Assembly (NCBI GenBank): GCA_012862575.1
Contig: BLSF01000118.1
Location: forward strand, 1-53,630
Length of the DNA: 53,630 nucleotides
Reading direction: 5' to 3'
From: Parietichytrium sp. I65-24A
Taxonomy: Eukaryota > Sar > Bigyra > Thraustochytrida > Thraustochytriidae
Part shown: one piece after another, positions 20,101 to 30,866 of the stretch
Numbering within the stretch: the first letter of the stretch is position 1
Layout of the letters: each line of letters opens with the position of its first letter
The notes under the pieces: model-generated
What the model was told of the DNA's origin: nothing
What the model saw: the letters and a program-made list of their open reading frames with translations, nothing else
The model's database searches: none
Made by a program: the position numbers and the translations under genes

Positions 20101-23100
20101 TGTTTTTTAACTTCAAGTTTTGATTGAACTTGATTTTGATTGAACTTGATTTTGAACATCATGGTTGTGTTGAGGTTGTTGAGGTGACTGTTCCTCCGCG
20201 AAAACTTTGAACGTGGTACTGAGTACCGGTACGCGCATGCTTTCAAGTTGGTTGGAGGCATTGGTCATCATTGGTCGATCCGACGGGAATGAGTGCAGAA
20301 CGCACAAGTCGCCAGTGACGACTGTTGGTGATGCCCCTGCTAATCGTTGTCGCAAACTACACCGTGACCACGCTCAGCTTTTCGTTATCCTCTCCATTGA
20401 AAGCTAGACTGATCCAGCTGTATGCCAGTGCGAGTGCGAGGGAATGCGAGGGACGCCAGCAAAGGCAAGCCTCGTCACGAGGGTCACGAGTACGAACAAT
20501 GGAAAGGAGGGAAGGAGGAGGCCTGGGATGGCCCGGGGCATCAAGCATCACCAAGCGCAAGTAGCGTACTGAGTACTGTTGGGTGCTTTACCATCATCTC
20601 GCTCGCGGAGCGACCACGTGCAGATCGTGCAGAACGAGGCCCAAGCCACAGCTTTCGAGATCCAAGTCGCTCAGCACAACATGCCACACAATAAGTCACA
20701 ACTGACTTTCCAAAACATCCAAAACAGCTCGCAGCTCTCGCAGCGGCGGATTAAACGTGTGCCAACTTTACCTCTTTTTTTACCTCACTGTTAAAGCAGA
20801 GAAAGCCTGCGACCGGCGGCCAGACATGACCAGACCAACCAAGCCTCCATGCGACATGGCTGCTTGCGTGGCTTTGCTGGAGACGGTGCACGGCGCGAGG
20901 GCATCGTGGTGGGCCAAAGCCTCCTTGCCGTGAGAAACGCAAACAACTTTGCAGACCATCCACACCGCATTTCATTTGCACTGCGCATCGAATGAAATCA
21001 ATCAAAATTCAAAATGCATAAGAAATTTCATCAAATCATCTAAATTCTGAGTAAGTTGACTCCGAAAATTTACTTTGGTCTCTTATGCGGAACAGAATGA
21101 TTTCACGAGTCAACTAATTTTAAAAAATGCTGTAACTTCTGTTGCGGTCTGCAAAATCTGCGCCGTTTCTATTTGCACTAAAAATATTCTACTGGGATCA
21201 CATGCCTTTTCTACCATTTACTATAGCAAACAGAGAGCTTTTTGGGTAGCAACATCTTGGAACGCCTGCCTAGCTTACATAGGACCCTTGTGCGCATGGT
21301 ATGGTTTCCGTTAGGACTTAACAGACATGCACTAGCGTTTGCCACAGCAAATGATAACGCGAGAGTAGTAGAGTAGTCTCTCTCGGAGAGCCATAGGGAC
21401 TGCTAAGGCTGCGAGGCTTTGAGACGGGCGCACACTTTTGCTTTTATGACCTCTCCAACTCATAACTTCTGAATTCTGTAAAAAGTGTATCTTGTTACCT
21501 TTTCAAGTTTCATTCGATTAAGGGAGAAAGAAGACGGAGGGGCGGCTTTCCGCACTTCGGTCCTCTCTCTCTGTGTACGGACCGCCTACGTTCATCTTTA
21601 CTGGCTGTGAGAAACAACTACCGGTACTTACTTCCAACTCACATCCTTCAGAATTCTGAGTTCCGAATCAATTAATTTGGTTCTTTCTGAATTCCGAAAT
21701 CAGGAAATGTGAGGAGCGCCCACTATCTCTAGCTGGCTACTAAAGAGGGAAGAGGAAGGAGCTACTGTGCCCAGTGAGGTAGCTACTTGACCCTATCGAA
21801 CAGCCAGAAAGAGCTGGTGGAAAGGTGGCTGCTGGAAGCATAAGACCCGGATAGCGCATTACTATGGAGGGAATTTGGACCAGTTCTAGACAGCACATGA
21901 CATTTTCTTTTTTTTTGGAGTGAAGAAAAGAAAGGGAGACGGAGTAGAGACGGAGAGAGAGAGAGAGAGAGACAGAGAGAGAAGCAGGGAGCAGTGATGA
22001 GCAGTGATTGGTGTGAGTTGAGTCCCAAGAAGCGGAGAAAGTGGAGAAAGTACTCGTACTAACTTAAACTCTAAACGCTTCATTACACACCAAGCAAACA
22101 CTTTGGTCAAGAACTCAAAAGCACTGGGAATGGGAAACCACTCGCAGTAGATTTCAGAATCAGAGAATTTGAGGGAAATGGAGCCCCTCCTCTTTCGGCG
22201 TCGTGTCGTTCGTGTCGTGGAATAGACTCACAGGCACTGAGAAAACACACACTCACACGCACACACTCACACAAACTCAAGATCTACTCACCATATCTCA
22301 CCATAACTGTTCTTGTTCAATGTTCTCAAATGAATTGATCTTGATTGATTTCGATTGTTGACAAACTGACAGTGAAACCATACTTCACGCTCATTCACCT
22401 CAGCGCAGTGGTTCGGTCAACTAAAGTTTAGTTGAATTTCCACGTTTGTTGAAATGTGATGTTTGCTGTATTGTTGATTTGCACTCGCAGTTCAACACGT
22501 TCTAAGTTCATTGCAATAAAATCGAAAAATGAGTCGCGAATGAGCGATTGACCGACGCCATGCTCACTTCTTTTAGACTCTGTACTTCTTTTTTTTCATT
22601 TGTTTCAATCTTTCCATTGCTGAAAGATCAGATCAGATGAGATCAGATGTTCAATTTTTATAATCATAGACTTTCTCGTGGTGGGATTGAGAGAAGGAAA
22701 AGTTCCCGTGCCGAGGCAATGGCATGGGAGCGTGCTGTTCGGAGCGAGCTGGTTGTTCCCCTGCTTGTTCGATGTTCATTCAATTGATGGATTGATTGAT
22801 GGATTGATTGATTTTTAATTGAACTTTGATTTTGTTCAACGAATGAATTGGATGTATGTAACAGCGAGCGTTGAATGTGTTGAAAGTGTTGAATGATGAT
22901 GAATGTGTTGACATTGCTGAATGTGTTGAATGCGTTGAACGAGAGGCACGTTTGCGGCCAAGCTCCAATTGCATAAAATCTGGAGAAGATGGAGCGTGTC
23001 GGTCGCTGCGAGCGGACGGCAGGAGACGGAGGAAGAGGGCGAGGGACGAGGGCGTCTGATTACTCGATCATACATGATCGTCGAGAATGCAGTGATATGA

Positions 23101-25633
23101 AATGGACGAGAGCCGAAGGAGCGCTTCATGTAAGCGCCAGCCAAGTGCCATTCTTCCAACTCATCGCGCACACCCCGTGTTCACGACGCTATAGCCAGCC
23201 GGCTGCAGTATGTTCGGTCTCCGAGACCGTCGTAGGGAGTGCCAGATCAATTCAGGATTGATTGATTGATTGATTGGTCGATTGATTGGACTGCGCATTT
23301 TCCCGGGTTGGTTGTTGGTTGTTCTCATTTGACTTCCAAGTTGAGAGACCTTGCTTGCTTCCCAGTACCCCAGTGCCGGTGCTCAGTGGGTGCCGAGAAC
23401 GCGCTGGTAATACAAGTCTATCTCTGCTGTCTCTGCTGCGACGACCTGTGTATACTCGTGTCGTGTGACGGGTCGGGGAAGGCCCAAGCTCTGTCCCAGA
23501 TTCTTGTGTACTTTAGTACCCTGTCCTGGTGTGTGTGGGCAAACACAAGTCATCGAAGTCTTGATTGAGACCTTTCATTCCAATCTTCTTCTTCTTCTTC
23601 TTTTTCTCCTCGGAACGATTTGGAAAATATGTTCTGACAGTGAATGAATGAATGAATGGGAGAATAGATTTTCCTTTCGAAGGAAAAAGTTCAAGTGTTT
23701 GCTGCACTGACTGTGACGAGGGAGAAGTTGTCAGTCACCTCGAATACTCTCCCAACTTTCCATCTATACAAACAACTTCTTCTGTGATCCAAACAAGTCG
23801 GCAAGGGACAACTCGCGGCAGCAGTAAATTGACGTGAAGTGTGATTCATTCTCGTAAAAAAATTTTAAAACTTTGAGTTAAAAAAGCTTTACTTGGTTGA
23901 GAAAACTGTTTCTTTTTTCTTTTCTTCTTTTTTTTTGAATTTTGATTTTTTTTTTGAGACGCTGTTCATCTCCAACTCTCGTTTATGACAACAAGTTCGC
24001 AAAGACCGGCAGCGCCACGATCCCTCACACGACCCAGCGCAGTGCCCGTGGCTTATCCCATCCTTTACTAGCATCCTCTATCCAATGGGAATATCCAACA
24101 GCCTATTACCTATCTCGTAATTCGGCCGTAGGCGAACTGTGCCGTGAAAGTTGGACCGCACGGAAGGTGACTCCCGGCACATGGGTCTGGTACGAGCGCA
24201 CGTTGCAGTGTTTTGCGAGTTTTCTCGGCACGAAGTTTATGTTGCTGGTCCAATTCGTGAATCGTTTCAATCAAATCAATTTATCAAAAAAAATCGGTGT
24301 TGAAAAATTAGCTTATTATGTAAAGATGGAAGAAACACAAAAGGAAGAAAACTTGACGAAAAGACTGGAAAGATCTGTCTCTATCACTGCTAATTTTCAC
24401 GGCTCAGTTCTATCGGTTTCCTCTTTTTGTCCTTGTTCGATCCATCCTTCATATCCTTTTACATGTGACGCCTTTTGGTCCGTCTTTGCTCTGCACGTTC
24501 TTTGTACTTGTTCATTCACGTGAACATGATGAAAAGGAAGAAGAAGAAACTGTGAATGCTTGCGCAACAGATCGAAGGAGGAAGCGGAATGCATTGGCGC
24601 TCCTCTGTGCAAAGCACGACCGCAGTAAGTTGAGGACACAGAGGACACAGAGAACACAGAGACGGCGAGAGGATTGCACGAATGCTTCAAGGTTTCTGCT
24701 TTTTTCTGTCTCAGCACATCTCAACACATGGTCGCCGCGGTCTGCCTGCCTGTCCTGTTGGCCCCGGTCCGGTCCGAACGAGAAAGAGAAAGGACATTTT
24801 GATTGTTAAAAATTTACTGGAAAGAGAGAAAGAGAAGTAGAGAAAGAGAAAGGGTAAAAACAAACATAGATGTCCAGCTTGCCATGCCGGTTCAAAAGTC
24901 TCTGGTGTATCTGGCTGGCGTCAACGTCGCTACCCTGCTGGTACATTTGCGCCAGGCGGTATCAGAGTACAGTACTCTGTGCCGTATCTCCAACGCTCTC
25001 GCCACTAAGCTGATGTACTTTTTGCACTTTTACACGTTGCACGTAGTACACAGTCATTCACACGTCAGTTGTTTGATACTCATAGACTGTGAATGAAAAT
25101 GATGTTCATTGACATGCGAAAAGCAACTGAAATGATAGATAAATCGTCATTCACATCACAACACAGTGAATGAGTGAGTGCAATGTGCTCGCTGTCAGCA
25201 CGTTTGCATTGCGGCCGAGGCGTTCCGTTCGTCCATGCGCTCGTCCATGCGTTCGTTCGTGCATTTTGTGCACATTCACTGACAAGACAGACAAGACAAG
25301 GAGCTCTGCGCGTTTGAAGAGTTTAAAGCCGCGAACTTGCAGCTTCTCTCTTGCCCGGATGTCAGCTTGATGATTCAAAGAATTCAAAGGCATCGAACTG
25401 GACTCGACTGACTCGCCATGCTCGTGCCAATCGACACGACACCATCGCGCGGCCCATGGCACTATGCAATCTATGGCACTAGCCTCTTCACTGCGACTTG
25501 GGCGCGGGCCGTTTCGTGTAAGCCTCGCCTATCACATATTGGTCCCGGCCTTCCTCGAACGCACCTAGCTGCTAGCTGAGCACAGGTAAGCGAATACACT
25601 CGCGGGCAGCAAGAGACAGCGGCAGGTTGGGCC

Positions 25634-25672
<39 letters not shown>

Positions 25673-25721
25673 AGTGGGTTTGCGTGCCGATACGTCTACA
25701 ATCGTCTACATCTCGTTCGCC

Positions 25722-26318
25722 ATGTCCGCGGCGGAGCAAGGGAAGAAGGGCCTCGGCGACATGCCACGCGAGTTGGTGCCGCTCCTTCTCGGCCTCGTGG
25801 GCAGCGAGCCGGTGGTGTGGGCGCTGACTTTGGCGGAGAGACTGCCGCCCGTCATTTTGGACGACACCGGCGAGCCAATAGACGCGGATTACAGGCGCAC
25901 GATCGCTTTGGCGGAGAGACGGGCGCCCGTCATTTTGGACGACACCGGCGAGCCAATAGACGATGGTTACAGGCACACAATCATTGAGCTGTACAACAAC
26001 GAGCGGTCGGCGCTGATCCAGGCGATAGAGTACAACATTTTCGCGTTGCGGGATAGAGTCAGCCAGGGCGCGAGTGCAAGTGCGAGTGCGAGTGCGCTGG
26101 ACCAGGAGCGGAACGAGATGTTTGCTTCGGAAGAGACGTTGGCAGCAACGCCGACGGCAGCTTTGCGCGAGTTAAACACCAGGATGCTGGACCACCTCAG
26201 GGATGCAGACCCCTTCATGTTTATGGACGTTGAGAAGATGGAAATCAAGCATGCCGCTCCTCTGCAGGAGGACTTGGCAAAGAGGAACACGCCGCACGGC
26301 TCGCACGCAGTGATGTGA
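25722..26318 (+). CDS. Small protein of duplicated unit, copy 1 (198 aa, unknown function)
   Basis: A 198-residue ORF starting at the ATG at 25722, just after a (GA)n tract and a short leader. No family is recognised. The N-terminus (GDMPRELVPLLLGLVGSEP) faintly recalls an F-box helix but is too divergent to call. A 26-residue segment (core APVILDDTGEPIDDGY) occurs twice in tandem, and a short (AS)n stretch follows a region with heptad character. The C-terminal half ends NTPHGSHAVM. The paralogue at 27287 has one copy of the 26-residue segment and a shorter AS run. Both length differences are multiples of three, which supports translation. The protein is predicted soluble and cytoplasmic or nuclear, with no signal peptide. 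Confidence 0.68.
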   Translation: MSAAEQGKKGLGDMPRELVPLLLGLVGSEPVVWALTLAERLPPVILDDTGEPIDADYRRTIALAERRAPVILDDTGEPIDDGYRHTIIELYNNERSALIQAIEYNIFALRDRVSQGASASASASALDQERNEMFASEETLAATPTAALRELNTRMLDHLRDADPFMFMDVEKMEIKHAAPLQEDLAKRNTPHGSHAVM

Positions 26319-27286
26319 GCGGACTGGCAGTGAGGAGGTGGGTCTGCCTGCCCACGAGATGCTTACTAATCTGGCGTTTCTATCTTCGAGATCTCGAAAC
26401 GCTCTCGCTTGCTGCCAAGGCAAAGCAAACAGCAAGCCTCCTCGACAAAGGTTATACACACGGTCTTCTGCATGGACAAACTATTCGAGGACAATGCGCC
26501 TACCGCGTTGTAACTCTCAATGTACTATACACCCCAAATGGGCGAGTGGGCTCGAAGATCTCCGCGACTCCGCACTCCCGCCGAAGAAGACAGTGCCTTC
26601 AAAGACGGCGTCTGTCCATTGCGTACGTGTTCATCCGCGACGATTCGCCATATATGGCTGTTCACCACTCGTAATATTCTGAAGTAAATCTAAAATAATC
26701 TAAACGTCACTCGGTCAGCTTTCATGTCTCTCTTTGGTCCACTCGTCACCTTTTCGGTTCACAAAAAAGGAATTCGTTGAAACGACTGTCGCTTCCACCA
26801 GCCGCGAGAACCACGGCTGCCAGTGGTCAGGATCATCCCGATTTGGCCACGAAAGTCACGAAATCTTGCCAAGCACGAGAGGAAAGGGACCATCGTCACC
26901 GTCGCCAACGCCACCGCAAGCGAACTGTCACTTGCCACTTTTTCCTTGTCAATTGTCACTTGTCACTTGCCGGGATATCAGCTTGATGATTCAAAGGCAT
27001 CGAACTGGACTCGACTGACTCGCCATGCTCGTGCCAATCGACACGACACCAACGCGCGGCCCATGGCACTATGGCAATCTATGGCACTAGCCTCTTCACT
27101 GCGACCGTTTCAAGTAAGCCTCGCCTACATATTGGTCCCGACTTCCTCCAACGCACCTAGCTAGCAAGCACAATTCACTCGCGGGCAGCAAGAGACAGCG
27201 GCAGGTTGGGCCAACGAAAGAGAGAGAGAGAGAGAAAGAGAGATTTTAGTGGGTTTGCGTGCCGATACGTCTACGTCTCGTTCGCC
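26319..27286. other. Spacer between the duplicated genes
   Basis: This spacer contains the 3' flank of copy 1, which recurs after copy 2 and again from 29044. It also carries a partial copy (about 26830-26950) of the sequence found directly upstream of the LYRM2-like exon 1, then the 5' flank of copy 2. ORFs of about 115-120 codons directly after the gene lack an ATG or sit in competing frames and are not supported. Confidence 0.6.
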
Positions 27287-27787
27287 ATGTCCGCGGCGGA
27301 GCAAGGGAAGAAGGGCCTCGGCGACATGCCAAGCGAGTTGGTGCCGCTCCTTCTCGGCCTCGTGGGCAGCGAGCCGGGGGTGTGGGCGTTGTCTTTGGCG
27401 GAGAGACTGCCGCCCACCATTTTGGAAGACACCGGCGAGGAAATGGACGTGAATTACAATCGCACGATCATTGACCTGTACAACAACGAGCGGTCGGCGC
27501 TGATCCAGGCGATAGAGTACAACAGTTTCGAGTTGCAGAATAGAGTCAGCCAGCGCGCGAGTGCGCTGGACCAGGAGCGGAAGGAGATCTTTGCTTCGGA
27601 AGAGACGTTGGCAGCAACGTCGACGGCAGCTTTGCGCGAGTTAAATGCCAAGATTGTGGGCCTCCTCGGGGATTCAGACCCCTTCATGTTTATGGACGTT
27701 GAGAAGAGGGAAATCAAGCATGCCGCTCCTCTGCAGAAGGAATTGGCAAAGAGGAACACGCCGCACGGCTCGCACGCAGTGATGTGA
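27287..27787 (+). CDS. Small protein of duplicated unit, copy 2 (166 aa, unknown function)
   Basis: The paralogue of the gene at 25722, starting at the ATG at 27287 with the same leader context. It is 32 residues shorter: it has a single copy of the 26-residue segment (LAERLPPTILEDTGEEMD) and lacks six residues of the Ala-Ser run. The shared core includes LYNNERSALIQAIEYN, FASEETLAAT and DPFMFMDVEK, and the C-terminus is identical. The function is unknown. Copy 2 may be nearer the ancestral form because copy 1 carries the internal repeat, but polarity cannot be fixed from two copies. Confidence 0.68.
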   Translation: MSAAEQGKKGLGDMPSELVPLLLGLVGSEPGVWALSLAERLPPTILEDTGEEMDVNYNRTIIDLYNNERSALIQAIEYNSFELQNRVSQRASALDQERKEIFASEETLAATSTAALRELNAKIVGLLGDSDPFMFMDVEKREIKHAAPLQKELAKRNTPHGSHAVM

Positions 27788-28612
27788 GCGGACTGGCAGT
27801 GAGGAGGTGGGTCTGCCTGCCCACGAGATGCTTACTAATCTGGCGTTTCTATCTTCGAGATCTCGAAACGCTCTCGCTTGCTGCCAAGGCAAAGCAAACA
27901 GCAAGCCTCCTCGACAAAGGTTATACACACGGTCTTCTGCATGGACAAACTATTCGAGGACAATGCGCCTACCGCGTTGTAACTCTCAATGTACTATATA
28001 CCCCAAATGGGCGAGTGGGCTCGAATATCTCCGCGACTCCGCACTCCCGCCAAAGAAGACAGTGCCTTCAAAGACGGCGTCCGTCCATTGCGTACGTGTT
28101 CATCCGCGACGACGATTCGCCATCCATGGCCGTTCACCACTCGTCGTATTCTGAAGTAAATCTAAACGTCACTCTTTGGTCCACTCGTCACCTTTTCGGT
28201 TCACAAAAAAGGAATTCGTTGAAATGACTGTCGCTTCCACCAGCCGCGAGATCCATGGCTGATAGTGGTCACCGCCAAGCCTTCCCGTTCGCAGAGTCCC
28301 CCGCCCACATCCATCATCAATCCATCAATCATCCCATCATCAAAACCCATTCATCATTCTCCTGCTGCACTTCTTAACCTTGAGCACCAATATCTGCCGT
28401 GGCGCCTATTAAAACGATACTACAAGCTACCAGTGACGACACCCGCGCTTTAAGCGTCCCTCGCAGGATCATCCCGCTGTGGCCACGAAAGTCACGAAAC
28501 CTTGACAAGGACGAGAGGAAAGTGACCATCGTCACCGTCGCCAACGCCAACGCAAGCGAACTGTCACTTGTTACTTGTCAATTGTCAATTGTCCTGCGCG
28601 CTGCTGGCAGCC

Positions 28613-28646
28613 ATGAGCCTGCGGTACTTCATCCGGCGGTCTACGG
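28613..28646 (+). pseudogene. Orphan copy of LYRM2-like exon 1
   Basis: ATG at 28613 encodes MSLRYFIRRST followed by a GGTAAGC donor, as in the exon at 29815. The intron-like sequence behind it runs into a long GTTT array and ends at the N at 29043, with no exon 2. It is either a truncated duplicate or the alternative-haplotype end of a contig. Confidence 0.72.
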
Positions 28647-28742
28647 GTAAGCGAGCGTTGAAATATGCTGGCGGGGCAGGTAGCGGAGGACGCGGAGAGG
28701 AGGATGTTTGGCGTGGGCCTTGAGTTGTGGGATTATGGGATG

Positions 28743-28744
28743 GA

Positions 28745-28775
<31 letters not shown>

Positions 28776-29042
28776 CCCTCGCAAGGGCGCTTTGGATGAC
28801 GTGATGTTGATTGTGTGTGAGAGAGAAAGAGAGCTGACGGGCGTTCTTGTTTGTTTCGTTGTTTGTTTGTTTGTTTCGTTGTTTGTTTGTTTCGTTGTTT
28901 GTTTGTTTGTTTCGTTGTTTGTTTGTTTCGTTGTTTGTTTGTTTCGTTGTTTGTTTGTTTCGTTGTTTGTTTGTTTCGTTGTTTGTTTGTTTGTTTGTTT
29001 GTTTGTTTGTTTGTTTGTTTGTTTGTTTGTTTGTTTGTTTTT
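28743..29042. repeat. GAT and GTTT/GTTTC microsatellite array ending at an N
   Basis: A (GAT)n tract (about 28743-28773) is followed from about 28847 by alternating GTTT runs punctuated by TTCGTTG, and ends in pure GTTT up to 29042. The ambiguous base at 29043 follows directly. Such an array is a plausible point of assembly failure. Confidence 0.9.
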
Positions 29043-29043
29043 N
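29043..29043. other. Ambiguous base, probable contig join
   Basis: A single N separates the GTTT array from sequence that restarts inside the 3' flank of the duplicated unit. The roughly 1 kb on each side of the N are colinear copies of one another. Confidence 0.8.
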
Positions 29044-29814
29044 ACGCTCTCGCTTGCTGCCAAAGCAAAGCAAACAGCGAGCCTCCTCGACAAAGGTTAT
29101 ACACACGGTCTTCTGCACGGACAAACTATTCGAGGACAATGCGCCTACCGCTTTGTAACCTCAATGTACTATTTTTATACCCCAAATGGGCGAGTGGGCT
29201 CGAAGATCTCCGCACTCCCGCCGAAGAAGACAATGCCTTCAAAGACGGCGTCTGTCCATTGCGTACGTGTTCATCCGCGACGATTCGCCATATATGGCTG
29301 TTCACCACTCGTCATATTCTGAAGTAAATCTAAAATAATCTAAACGTCACTCGGTCAGCTTTCATGTCTCTTTGGTCCACTCGTCACCTTTTCGGTTCAC
29401 AATTTTCACAAAAAAGGAATTCGTGGAAGCGACAGTCGCTTTCACCAGCCGCGAGAACCGCCAGTTCTTCCCGTTCGCAGAGTCCCCCAGCCCACCTCCA
29501 TCAATCAACCCATCCATCAATCATCCCATCATCAAAATCCATCAATCATTCACCTGCTCCACGTCTTAAACCTTGAGCGCCAATATCACCCTCAAGCTCC
29601 TATTAAAACGATACTAAAAAGCCACCAGTGACGGCACCCGCGCTTTAAGCGTCCCTCGCAGGATCATCCTGCGGCTGCCACGAAAGTCACGAAAGCTTGC
29701 CAAGCACGAGAGGAAAGTGACCATCGTCACCGTCGCCAACGCCAACGCAAGCGAGCTGTCACTTGTTACTTGTCAATTGTCAGTTGTCAATTGTCCTGCG
29801 CGCTGCTGGCAGCC
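29044..29814. other. Third copy of the unit 3' flank and upstream region of the LYRM2-like gene
   Basis: This stretch is colinear with 27867-28612 but carries numerous substitutions and indels. Some of its variants match unit 1 instead, for example the ctaaaataatctaaacgtc segment near 29330. It ends in the promoter or 5' UTR of the LYRM2-like gene (repeats of ttgtcaattgtca). No ORF is supported. Confidence 0.65.
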
Positions 29815-29950
29815 ATGAGCCTGCGGTACTTCATCCGGCGGTCCACGGGTAAGCGAGCGTTGAAATATTCTGGCGGGGCAGGTAGCGGAGGACGCGGAGA
29901 GGAGGAGGTTTGGCGTGGGCCTTGAGTTGTGGGATAATGGGATGGAGATA

Positions 29951-29998
<48 letters not shown>

Positions 29999-30503
29999 GT
30001 GATAATGATTCCCTCGCAAGGGCGCTTTGGATGACGTGATGTTGATTGTGTGTGTGAGAGAGAAAGAGAGCTGACGGGCGTTCTTGTTTGTTTCGTTGTT
30101 TGTTTGTTTGTAATGTAACGCTTGGATGACTGGTTGGCTGGCTCGGTTGGCAGTGCTCAAGCAGTATCGCCAGCTGCTCAAGGCGTCGCATAGGCTGGCA
30201 GCGAGAGACGATAGACGGGACATTGGTGTGGATGCGATTGAAAGGGTGAAATCGGAGTTTAGATTGCATCAGCGCGAAGACAGCGGTGTCAATGTTGCGG
30301 TATTGCTGAAAGAGGGGGAAAAGGCGCTGGAGCTCATGCATGCCCTGCTTGGAGAAACAGTCCACACGCAGCGCGGTGTCAAGCTGAGCAGCGTGATGGA
30401 TGAGGTGCCATCCTGGAAGGGCAGGACAGACGAAGATGGCGCGGACGAGAGGGGTCGCGTTGGCACGGGCTGGCCGTGGGAGAATAGTAAGAAAGCGGAA
30501 TAG
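29815..30503 (+). CDS. LYRM2-like LYR-motif protein, two exons
   Basis: Exon 1 (29815-29848) and exon 2 (30154-30503) join across a GT-AG intron to give 127 residues. The join completes a Val codon and yields RYFIRRSTVLKQYRQLLKAS, matching the start of LYRM2 (L-K-Q-F-x-R-R then L-Y-R-x-I-L). LYR proteins are small mitochondrial helical proteins that bind acyl carrier protein and assist assembly of respiratory complexes; LYRM2 is linked to complex I. The following helix VDAIERVKSEFRLHQRE and the segment with AVLLKEGEKALELMHALLG fit the family. The C-terminal 50 residues are a Gly/Asp/Arg-rich extension absent from animal LYRM2. It converges on the first secreted-family gene. Confidence 0.8.
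29849..30153 (+). other. Intron of the LYRM2-like gene
   Basis: The 305-bp intron starts GTAAGC and ends TTGGCAG. It contains a long (GAT)n tract (about 29948-29999) and a short GTTT tract (about 30085-30112). A possible branch point, gtaac, lies near 30115. This is the only intron in the window that the coding sequence clearly requires. Confidence 0.8.
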
Positions 30504-30866
30504 CTGGCCTAAAAGTGCTCTCCCTCTCTCTCTCTTCTCTCGCTCGTGATTTCCCACAGCAGCCAAGCCTTGGGAATAATATTGGTTCATGCAGTTGCAA
30601 GGAAGTGAAAAAAGTACGGCTCCCAGGCGATACCCAAGGTTTCAGAGAAATGGATGCAGACACTTTGTTGCGTTTACCCTCGTCTCTCTGTTCAGACTAC
30701 GCCGTTCGGTTGCTTGCGCTCTCGAACCGTCCCGCCGCTGTAAATTGGCAGAACACCCCGAACATGCGGCTGAAACAAAGAAAGCCGCACGTACTAATGC
30801 ATTTGAAAATACATTTATGTATAACCTTCGTTTATAAATCAATTAGAGAATAGGTCGTGAAAAGCA
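30504..30866. other. Convergent intergenic spacer
   Basis: This 363-bp spacer separates the LYRM2-like gene from the first member of the secreted family. It contains a short CT tract near 30521-30541 and no gene that I can see. Confidence 0.55.

Larger units (their letters stand above)
16235..25359. other. Gene-poor region of about 9 kb
   Basis: No ORF here has both an ATG start and recognisable protein character; the longest frames are short, stop-rich or microsatellite-driven. Contents include (GATCT)n at 16284-16309, (CTTT)n at about 16465-16524, GA-rich tracts at 16630-16715, (CT)n at 17110-17140, (GA)n at about 21953-21985, and stretches of TGAAT/GATT repeats near 22780-22945 and 23250-23290. 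The segment 17560-18480 is not simple-sequence but has stops in all frames. I see no tRNA or rRNA gene. Confidence 0.5.
25360..28590 (+). repeat. Tandem segmental duplication, two units of about 1.6 kb
   Basis: Unit 1 (about 25360-26967) and unit 2 (about 26968-28590) are colinear and highly similar. Each has a flank beginning cagcttgatgattcaaag, a GA microsatellite, a small gene, and a 3' flank with the same long segment starting just after the gene's stop. Differences include a 78-bp and an 18-bp extra segment inside gene 1 and about 190 bp present only near the end of unit 2. A third, 5'-truncated copy of the 3' flank starts at 29044. Confidence 0.88.

Noticed and set aside
23942-24523. 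193-codon plus-strand ORF
   Set aside because: It lacks an ATG at its start, opens in a T-rich tract and shows no domain or composition typical of protein.
26315-26682. ORFs directly after the first duplicated gene, repeated after the second copy
   Set aside because: Two competing frames are open, the longer uses GTG, and conservation is explained by the recent duplication.
28847-29042. Long V-C-L-F or N-K-Q-T repeat ORFs across the GTTT array
   Set aside because: They are translations of a microsatellite, run through the N and differ in every frame.
28743-29042. CRISPR-like array
   Set aside because: The repeats are simple microsatellites without unique spacers, in a eukaryotic context.
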